Source: Bradyrhizobium diazoefficiens (GTDB lineage: Bacteria > Pseudomonadota > Alphaproteobacteria > Rhizobiales > Xanthobacteraceae). From it: a stretch of 64,000 bases of DNA. This document shows, piece by piece, positions 58,282 to 64,000 of this stretch. The stretch is taken from the NCBI RefSeq assembly GCF_016612535.1, contig NZ_JAENXS010000002.1, positions 1,054,001 to 1,118,000 of the forward strand, in the 5' to 3' direction. Numbering within the stretch: position 1 is the stretch's first letter; every line of letters starts with the position of its first letter. A program made the translations under genes and the position numbers. Below the pieces are notes generated by a model. The model did not search any database and was not told the origin of the DNA. It saw only the letters and a list, made by a program, of their open reading frames with translations.

Positions 58282-60354
58282 ATGTCGTCTGTTTCCGCCT
58301 CCACTGCCCCGCAAGACTCGAAGCGGATCGTGTTCGACGATCCGCATGGCGCCGCCGGCAACATGCAGGAAGCCGAAGTTACGCGCGTTCGCACATTGCG
58401 CGGCGCCTGGCGCTGGACGCTGGTGGCCGCGACCGCGGCGACGATCCTGCTCTGCATCAACCAGCAATTCTCGCTACGCTTCTTCGTCGGCTACACTCAG
58501 CTCAACACGGAATATTTCTACCTCCTGATCGCCCTGATGCTGCCGTTCACCTTCGTGATCTTCCCGGGTACCGAGCGCGCCCCGCTCGACCGCATTCCCT
58601 GGTACGATCTGTTGTTCTTCGTCGTGACGTTCGCGGCAGCGCTCATGCTGATGTCGAACGTGCGCAAGGCGGCAGAGGCCGGCTGGGAATTCGGCGGCGC
58701 GCCCAACGCCGTGATCGCCGCCGGCCTCGTGATGTGGGTGATGCTGATGGAGGCGCTGCGCCGCACCGGCGGCTGGAGCCTGCTGCTCAGCGTCTTCCCC
58801 TTCACCGTGTATCCGCTGTTTGCGGAATCCGGCTGGCTGGGGCCGTTCCGCGGCACCCAGTCGACGCTGGAGCAGGCAACCGCCTATCACGTGCTCTCGG
58901 GCGAGAGCCTGCTCGGCATTCCGATCCAGGCCTTTGCCGACACCGTGATCGGCTTCCTCGTGTTCGGCACCGCGCTGATGATGACGGGCGCCGGCAAATT
59001 CTTCATCAACCTCGCCTTCGCACTGTGCGGCACGTTTCGCGGCGGCGCGGCGAAAGTCTGTATCTTTGCCAGCGGCCTGCTCGGCATGATGTCGGGCTCG
59101 ATCATCTCCAACGTGCTGACCGCCGGCACCATGACCATCCCGGTGATGAAGAAGAGCGGCTTCCGTGCCTCCTATGCCGGCGCGATCGAGGCCTGCGCTT
59201 CGACCGGCGCGGTGCTGGCGCCGCCGGTGATGGGCGCGACCGCCTTCGTGATCGCGCAGTTCCTCAACATCAGCTATGCCGATGTCGCCCTCGCCGCGAT
59301 CATCCCGGCCGCGCTCTATTATGTCGGCCTGTTCATGCAGGTCGACGCCTATGCCGCACGCCACGGGCTGAAGGGCATTCCGCGTGCCGAGCTGCCGCGG
59401 ATCATGGATACGATCCGGGACGGCTGGTACTACGTCTTCGTCATCGCGCTATTGATCGTGATGCTGTTGTACTTCAAGCGCGAGAGCCACGCGCCGTTCT
59501 ATGCAACCGCACTGCTGCTCGTGCTCAACCAGCTCTTCTCGAAGGACACGCGCTGGACGGCCGCGACGATCGGCAAATTCCTCGAGGTGAACGGGCGCAC
59601 CTTCGTCGAGCTCATCGGCATCCTCGCCGGCTGCGGTCTTTTGATTGGCGCATTCTCGATGACCGGCGTGGTGTCGAGCCTCGCCAACGATTTGTTGCGG
59701 CTCGCCGGCGACAACGCCTTCCTGCTGCTCGGCATGTGTGCCTTCACCAGCCTCATTCTCGGTCTCGGGCTGACCACGACGGCCTGCTACATCTTCCTCG
59801 CCATTCTGGTCGCGCCCGCGCTGGAGAAGCTCGGGCTGAACAGGATGGCCGTGCACATGTTCATCTTCTATTGGGGCATGCTGTCCTCGATCACGCCGCC
59901 GGTCGCGATCGCCTCGTTCGCGGCTGCGGGCATCGCCGGCTCGCCGGCGATGAAGACCGGGTGGGAATCGATGTGGGTCGGCAGCATCATCTATTTCATC
60001 CCGTTCTTCTTCGTGCTCAATCCGGCGCTGGTGCTGCAAGGGCCGAGCCCGTATCTGGCCGGCCTCGGCCTGATGGCGCTTGCCGCCTTCGGCACGTTGT
60101 TCATCTGCGGCGGCATCCAGGGCTATCAGCCCTTCGTCGGCGATCTCCGCGGCGCAGGCCTGCTGGAATGGCCGATCCGCGTGCTGCTGGTGATCGGCGG
60201 CTTCGTGGTGGCGACACCCGGCGGCGGCATCATGCCGTTGTCGCAAATACAGGTAACGCTGCTGGGGCTCGCGATCCTGGCGCCGACGATTTTGATCGCC
60301 CTGCTGCTGGTCCGGCGGCAATCGGCGATACCGGACGGGTTGCGCGTGCCCTGA
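58282..60354 (+). CDS. TRAP transporter fused permease (4TM + 12TM)
   Basis: This 690-residue inner-membrane protein joins the small (DctQ-like) and large (DctM-like) TRAP permease parts in one chain, as usual for TAXI systems. The DctM-like part shows GLLGMMSGSIISNVLTAGTM, EACASTGAVLAPPVMGATAF and YWGMLSSITPPVAIASFAAAG. The long first 100 residues contain the extra helices. Uptake would be driven by a sodium or proton gradient. It ends 20 bases before the glutaminase gene, so all three genes are probably one operon. Confidence 0.92.
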   Translation: MSSVSASTAPQDSKRIVFDDPHGAAGNMQEAEVTRVRTLRGAWRWTLVAATAATILLCINQQFSLRFFVGYTQLNTEYFYLLIALMLPFTFVIFPGTERAPLDRIPWYDLLFFVVTFAAALMLMSNVRKAAEAGWEFGGAPNAVIAAGLVMWVMLMEALRRTGGWSLLLSVFPFTVYPLFAESGWLGPFRGTQSTLEQATAYHVLSGESLLGIPIQAFADTVIGFLVFGTALMMTGAGKFFINLAFALCGTFRGGAAKVCIFASGLLGMMSGSIISNVLTAGTMTIPVMKKSGFRASYAGAIEACASTGAVLAPPVMGATAFVIAQFLNISYADVALAAIIPAALYYVGLFMQVDAYAARHGLKGIPRAELPRIMDTIRDGWYYVFVIALLIVMLLYFKRESHAPFYATALLLVLNQLFSKDTRWTAATIGKFLEVNGRTFVELIGILAGCGLLIGAFSMTGVVSSLANDLLRLAGDNAFLLLGMCAFTSLILGLGLTTTACYIFLAILVAPALEKLGLNRMAVHMFIFYWGMLSSITPPVAIASFAAAGIAGSPAMKTGWESMWVGSIIYFIPFFFVLNPALVLQGPSPYLAGLGLMALAAFGTLFICGGIQGYQPFVGDLRGAGLLEWPIRVLLVIGGFVVATPGGGIMPLSQIQVTLLGLAILAPTILIALLLVRRQSAIPDGLRVP

Positions 60355-60374
60355 TTGCGTTGCACAAGGAGGCG

Positions 60375-62215
60375 ATGACACCACCGCCCGCCTCTGCCTG
60401 GACCCGCGCGAAGCCACCGCTGCTGCGGTTTCTCGACACGTGCCTCACTGAATTCTCGGCTGAGACCTCGGGCGCGGTCGCCGATTACATCCCCGAGCTC
60501 AGTAAGGCCGATCCTGCCTATTTTGGCATCAGCCTGGCGACGCTCGACGGCCATGTCTACGAGGTCGGCGACAGCCGGGTGCCCTTCACCATCCAGTCGA
60601 TGTCGAAGCCGTTCGTGTTCGCGCTTGCACTCGACCTTTTGGGTGCAGGCCAGGTCGAGAGCGCGATCGGCGTCGAGCCCTCCGGCGATCCCTTCAACTC
60701 GATCCGGCTCAATGCGGAGAACCATCCGTTCAACCCGATGGTCAATGCCGGCGCGATCGCCTGCACCGGCTTGATCCATGCGAGCAAGGGCACTGAGGCC
60801 TTTGAACAAATCCGCCTCGCGCTGAGCCGGTTTGCCGGGCGCGACCTCGCCGTCGACGAGGCGGTCTATACCTCGGAGAGCCAGACCGGCGACCGCAACC
60901 GCGCCATCGGCTATCTCCTCAAGACCAATGCGGTGATCTCGGACAATGTCGCAGGCGTCCTCGATGTCTATTTCCGGCAATGCGCGGTGCTGGTCACCGC
61001 GCGCGACATCGCGGTGATGGCGGCGACGCTCGCCAATCGCGGCGTCAATCCGGTCACCGGCGAGCAGGTGCTGACGCCGTATGCGATCTCGCGCACGCTG
61101 TCGGTGATGACCTCTTCGGGCATGTACGACTATGCTGGCGAATGGATCTATCGGATCGGCATCCCCGCCAAGAGCGGCGTCGGCGGTGGCATCCTGGCAG
61201 CGCTCCCTGCCCGCCTCGGGCTCGGCTGCTATTCGCCAAAACTCGACAAGCACGGCAACAGCGTGCGCGGCATCAAGGTGTGCGAGGCACTGTCCTCGCA
61301 TTACGATTTGCACATGCCAACCGCAGCGACGACGCCCGTAACGCTGTCATCGCGGACTACGACATCGGCAAGAGCCCGTCGCGCCGCGTCCGCCGCCAGC
61401 AGGAGCGCGACATCCTCGCCGCGCACGAGCATGAGGTGCGAATCATCGAGCTGGTCGGGACGCTGTCGCTGTCGGCGGTCGATTATGTCTCGCGCCGGCT
61501 CGCCGGGCGGCCGCGGCCGCAATTCGTGATCTTCGATCTGCATCGTGTCACCTCCACCACGCGCGCCGGAGCGCGGCTCATCGCGGAGGCCTTCGAGGAG
61601 CTTGCAGCGCTCAACGTCACGGTCGTGTTGTCCGGCGTCAGGCGTGCGACCAAGGAGTGGAACACACTGCGGGAGTGGACCGCGGAACTGAAGAACGTCC
61701 GCGACTTCTATCTGCTCGACACCGCGATTGAATGGGCCGAAGACCAGATCGTCTACCGCTATGGCGGCTCGATCGATTTTCACGAGACCACCGAGCTGTC
61801 CGAGCAGCCGCTGCTGGCGGGCCTCAGCGACGAAGAGCTGACCGACCTCGCCTCGCTCAGCACGATCCGGACACATCATTCGGGCGAGAGGATCGTCACC
61901 ACCGGCGATCCCGCCGATACGCTGTATTTCCTGCGCAGCGGCGCCGTCCACGTTACGCTGCCCGACGGCGTGCGGCTGGCGACGCTGACCGCGGGCATGG
62001 CTTTTGGCGAGATGGCGCTGCTTGAAGCCATCCGCTCCGCCGACGTGTTCGCGGATATGGCGGCGACCGCTTTCGAGATTCCGCTTAGGGATTTCGAACG
62101 CTTCCGCAGACAGCATCCCCACGCCAGCGAACGCATCATGCGCAACCTGGCGCAGCTGCTGGCCGATCGCCTGATCGTCGCCAACACCAAGGTGGACATC
62201 CTGACGTCGACGTAA
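60375..62215 (+). pseudogene. glsA: Glutaminase-STAS-cNMP fusion, split by a frameshift
   Basis: Residues 1-315 are a serine-type glutaminase: FTIQSMSKPF holds the Ser75/Lys78 pair, followed by NPMVNAGAIA and SGVGGGILA. The reading frame then shifts by one base near 61316-61319. The ATG frame stops at 61529, while the second frame, open to 62215, continues with NRSDDARNAVIADYDIG, a STAS domain (FVIFDLHRVTSTTRAGA) and a cyclic-nucleotide-binding domain (GDPADTLYFLRSGAVHV, FGEMALLE). One base restored in the run CATGCCAAC gives a 614-residue fusion. Glutaminase hydrolyses glutamine to glutamate. AAGGAGG is only 2 bases before the ATG. Confidence 0.8.
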
Positions 62216-62231
62216 TGTGCCGAGGTTTCTT

Positions 62232-62255
62232 CACTTCTCCCCGACGGGGAGAGGT
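62232..62255 (+). terminator. Hairpin after the glutaminase gene
   Basis: CACTTCTCCCCG and CGGGGAGAGGTG form a 12-bp stem with one wobble pair and no loop beyond the turn. It follows the glutaminase stop by 16 bases and may terminate the transcript. It is also a minimal version of the CTCTCCCCGC repeat family at 22656. Confidence 0.5.
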
Positions 62256-62281
62256 GATCCCGTCCCTACTCGCACCTTGCT

Positions 62282-62584
62282 TTAGCGGCTTGCCGCCTCG
62301 CTGATCCGTCGCTTGATCTTGGCGGCGCTGGCCTCGAGCAATTCGGATGGCTGCTGGCCGGTCGCGGCGCACAGGCAGGCCCAGTAGTAGATGACATCGC
62401 CGAGCTCTTCGACGAGACCGGCCTTGTCGAGCCAGTCATCGCGCAGCAGCTTCTTGATGTGTTCGGCGACCTCGCCGGATTCACCGGCGAGACCGAGCCC
62501 GAGATAGGACAACCGCTCGTTCGAGGGATTCTCATCGACTTTCGCAATGCTTGCGGCCCAGGCCGCATATTCGTCGATGGTCAT
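62282..62584 (-). CDS. MazG-like nucleotide pyrophosphohydrolase
   Basis: This 100-residue all-alpha pyrophosphohydrolase has the MazG-type metal motif: ESGEVAEHIKK in one helix and EELGDVIYYWACL in the next. Such enzymes convert (d)NTPs to NMPs and may clean up aberrant nucleotides. The length fits single-domain MazG-like proteins. It lies 28 bases downstream of the carboxymuconolactone decarboxylase family gene on the same strand. Confidence 0.9.
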   Translation of the reverse strand: MTIDEYAAWAASIAKVDENPSNERLSYLGLGLAGESGEVAEHIKKLLRDDWLDKAGLVEELGDVIYYWACLCAATGQQPSELLEASAAKIKRRISEAASR

Positions 62585-62612
62585 GACGTCCCTCGCAAGC
62601 CAAGCTTTCGGT

Positions 62613-63140
62613 TCAGCCGACCACTTCCGTCACCGGCTGGAGATCGATGTCGAATGTCTCGAGGAATTTCGAGGTCATGATGTAGAAGCCGACGGAGAGC
62701 TGAAGTTCGACCAGTGCTGCCGGCGTCAGCTTCGACGCGATCGCCTTGAAGGTCGCGTCGGTCGGCTTGTTCAGTCTGATGATCTCGTCGGTGAAGGCGA
62801 GCGCGGCGCTCTGCACCTCATTGAAGCAGGACGCCGCCTGCCAGTTCTCGAGCGCCTCGTTCTGCGCGTCGGTGACACCGACATTCTTGCCGATACGCTT
62901 GTGCGCGACGATTTCATACGGGGCCTCGCACAGGATGCCGGTGCGCGTGATTGCAAGCTCGCGCACGATCGGATCGAGCTCGCCCTTGTGGCGGATTGCG
63001 CCGCCGAGGCGGCAGTACTGCTCGAAATAGCTCGGCGAATGCGACATCATCCGGAAGATGTTGGCATTGCGGTTCTTGTCGAGGATTTCGCGGGTGCGGT
63101 CGGATGCCTTGGACGGATCACTGTAGTCGATGCGGGCCAT
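62613..63140 (-). CDS. Carboxymuconolactone decarboxylase family protein
   Basis: This 175-residue AhpD-like helical protein carries LDPIVRELAITRTGILCEAPYEIVAHKRIGK in its core (quoted only as landmark ends LDPIV and KRIGK). Only a single cysteine, rather than a CxxC pair, is visible there (TGILCEAPYE), so a peroxidase role is less likely than in AhpD. It would act in the cytoplasm; the substrate is unknown. It is followed by the MazG-like gene. Confidence 0.85.
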   Translation of the reverse strand: MARIDYSDPSKASDRTREILDKNRNANIFRMMSHSPSYFEQYCRLGGAIRHKGELDPIVRELAITRTGILCEAPYEIVAHKRIGKNVGVTDAQNEALENWQAASCFNEVQSAALAFTDEIIRLNKPTDATFKAIASKLTPAALVELQLSVGFYIMTSKFLETFDIDLQPVTEVVG

Positions 63141-63414
63141 GATTTACCTTGAGTTTTTCCTGAAGCTTTTGATGCTTATTGTCGTTGCCGGAATAAGTTC
63201 CCCAAAACTGTATTCGCGCTCGACCGCAGGAGCAACATGATCGAGTCAAAATGCCGCCGCATTGCTGATCGACCTTGATACAGTCGATATTCGCCGCGTG
63301 GGGTCCTAAATCGCGGCGATGATCGAAGTGGGGTGTTCCGAGTAAAAACAATTGGCCGTCGGGTGCGCTCACCGCGCAACGATGAGTCACGCCCAAGTCT
63401 AGGGAGAAAACGGC

Positions 63415-63516
63415 ATGAAGGAAGCCACTAAGGGGGCGGCCTCGGGAGCGCTCGCGCATATGCTGGCGGTGATGGCGATGCTCGTCATCGCCAGCGTCTT
63501 GTTCTACGGGCGTTAG
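63415..63516 (+). CDS. 33-residue single-pass membrane peptide
   Basis: A short frame encodes a charged start (MKEATKGA), a hydrophobic helix (ALAHMLAVMAMLVIASVLFY) and GR. AGGGAGAA lies 5-8 bases before the ATG, which is unusually good for chance. A TCGCCGCG/CGCGGCGA stem at 63291-63319 lies upstream in the leader. The peptide would sit in the inner membrane; no family is recognised. It is divergent from the gene at 62613. Confidence 0.55.
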   Translation: MKEATKGAASGALAHMLAVMAMLVIASVLFYGR

Positions 63517-63534
63517 TTAGAGTTTTACAGTTTT

Positions 63535-63616
63535 CGTCATTCCGGGGTGGCTCTCGCACAAGCCAGGCCCAGAATACCCGTTCCAGGCTCGGTCCGATGA
63601 CCGCCCCCGAATGACG
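63535..63616. repeat. Palindromic repeat, GTCATTCCGGGG family
   Basis: This diverged 82-bp copy has the left end CGTCATTCCGGGGTGG and the right end CCGCCCCCGAATGACG. It begins 18 bases after the small-peptide stop and may serve as its terminator. Confidence 0.75.
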
Positions 63617-63648
63617 AATCCCACCGCCCCTGGCAGTAGCTCCTGGCG

Positions 63649-63734
63649 GTAGCCCGGATGGAGCGCAGCGCAATCCGGGAAAGTCTATCCGCGAGGTGAG
63701 AACCCCGGATTTCGCTGCGCTCCATCCGAGCTAC
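63649..63734. repeat. Palindromic repeat, GTAGCCCGG family
   Basis: The left part GTAGCCCGGATGGAGCGCAG CGCAATCCGGG pairs with the right part CCCCGGATTTCGCTGCGC TCCATCCGAGCTAC. It lies between the small-peptide gene and the OB-fold gene 3' end. Confidence 0.85.
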
Positions 63735-63754
63735 ACATCAGCATCCAAATCCCA

Positions 63755-64000
63755 CTATTTCTCTTTGGCGAAAAACGGCACGAACCTCCCGGCAAAGGGC
63801 CTAAAGCCCGCAGACACTTCGTCACCGATGACGAGATCGTTCTCGCCATGCGCCATCATGCGAAAACCCTCGGCGCAATCGACCAGCAGGATGTTGTAGG
63901 GCACGTGCGCGCGCGTCTCGGGCGTGGCGGCGCGGCAAACCAGCGAGGTCGCGTACACCCTGCCCTTGCCGCTGGCGCGCTGCTCTTGCGGGTCGGACGC
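63755..64000 (-). CDS. OB-fold (DUF35-like) protein, 5' end outside window
   Basis: The visible C-terminal 81 residues begin DPQEQRASGKGRVYATSLVC and run through VPYNILLVDCAEGFRMMAHG to GRFVPFFAKEK. This matches the OB-fold half of DUF35 proteins, which typically follow a zinc ribbon and partner thiolases or steroid/acyl-CoA enzymes. The N-terminal zinc-ribbon part would lie beyond base 64000. An internal ATG would give only 67 residues and is not the real start. Confidence 0.75.
   Translation of the reverse strand, partial: ASDPQEQRASGKGRVYATSLVCRAATPETRAHVPYNILLVDCAEGFRMMAHGENDLVIGDEVSAGFRPFAGRFVPFFAKEK

Overview
The window looks like chromosome of a Bradyrhizobium-type alphaproteobacterium (Nitrobacteraceae). 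The inference rests on uniformly high GC, on gene families typical of that group (form II CoxL-like protein, OprB porin, TAXI-TRAP transporter, complete guaA and guaB, branched-chain acyl-CoA genes), and on several families of short palindromic intergenic repeats. No rRNA, tRNA, CRISPR array, prophage or insertion sequence was recognised. Most of the window is ordinary chromosomal metabolism.

Layout. 1-4.9 kb is an accessory-looking stretch: two AraC regulators, a VapBC-type toxin-antitoxin pair with a clear operator palindrome, and a LysR regulator divergent from a short-chain dehydrogenase. 4.9-16.3 kb runs from guaA to guaB, with an NTF2-like protein, a cupin, a cold-shock protein with a recognisable promoter, RsmB-type methyltransferase, a MAPEG protein, a metallophosphoesterase with an apparent one-base frameshift, an NADP-dependent reductase and a chemotaxis receptor. 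16.7-27.2 kb holds a DHA2 drug exporter, ppx-rlmE, a lone CoxL-like molybdoenzyme subunit, a MaoC-like protein, and the operon YaiI / ABC-F / D-threonine aldolase-like.

27.3-37.7 kb is a leftward acyl-CoA and valine catabolism block: mmsA, acyl-CoA dehydrogenase, 3-hydroxyisobutyryl-CoA hydrolase, mmsB, acyl-CoA synthetase, MaoC hydratase, SDR and a flavoprotein, with a LysR gene divergent from mmsA. 37.8-41.3 kb is a small fatty-acid module (TetR regulator, PaaI thioesterase, crotonase, thiolase). The same 11-bp palindrome, ATGATNATCAT, lies in two of its promoter regions. 41.4-47.4 kb carries an MFS transporter, OprB porin, ZntB/CorA transporter, acetoacetate decarboxylase and patatin phospholipase.

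47.4-48.35 kb has no credible gene. It holds a repeat followed by a roughly 550-bp structured element built around a 19-bp perfect inverted repeat, and is the least explained sequence in the window. 48.35-54 kb encodes secreted proteins, an FAD-linked dehydrogenase and a large secreted phosphoesterase. 54.1-62.2 kb groups an IclR regulator and acyl-CoA carboxyltransferase with a divergent 73-residue biotin carrier, a TAXI-TRAP transporter (binding protein plus fused permease), and a glutaminase fused to STAS and cyclic-nucleotide-binding domains. That last gene is split by a one-base frameshift. The right end has a MazG-like pyrophosphohydrolase, a carboxymuconolactone decarboxylase family protein, a 33-residue membrane peptide and the 3' end of an OB-fold protein cut by the window edge.
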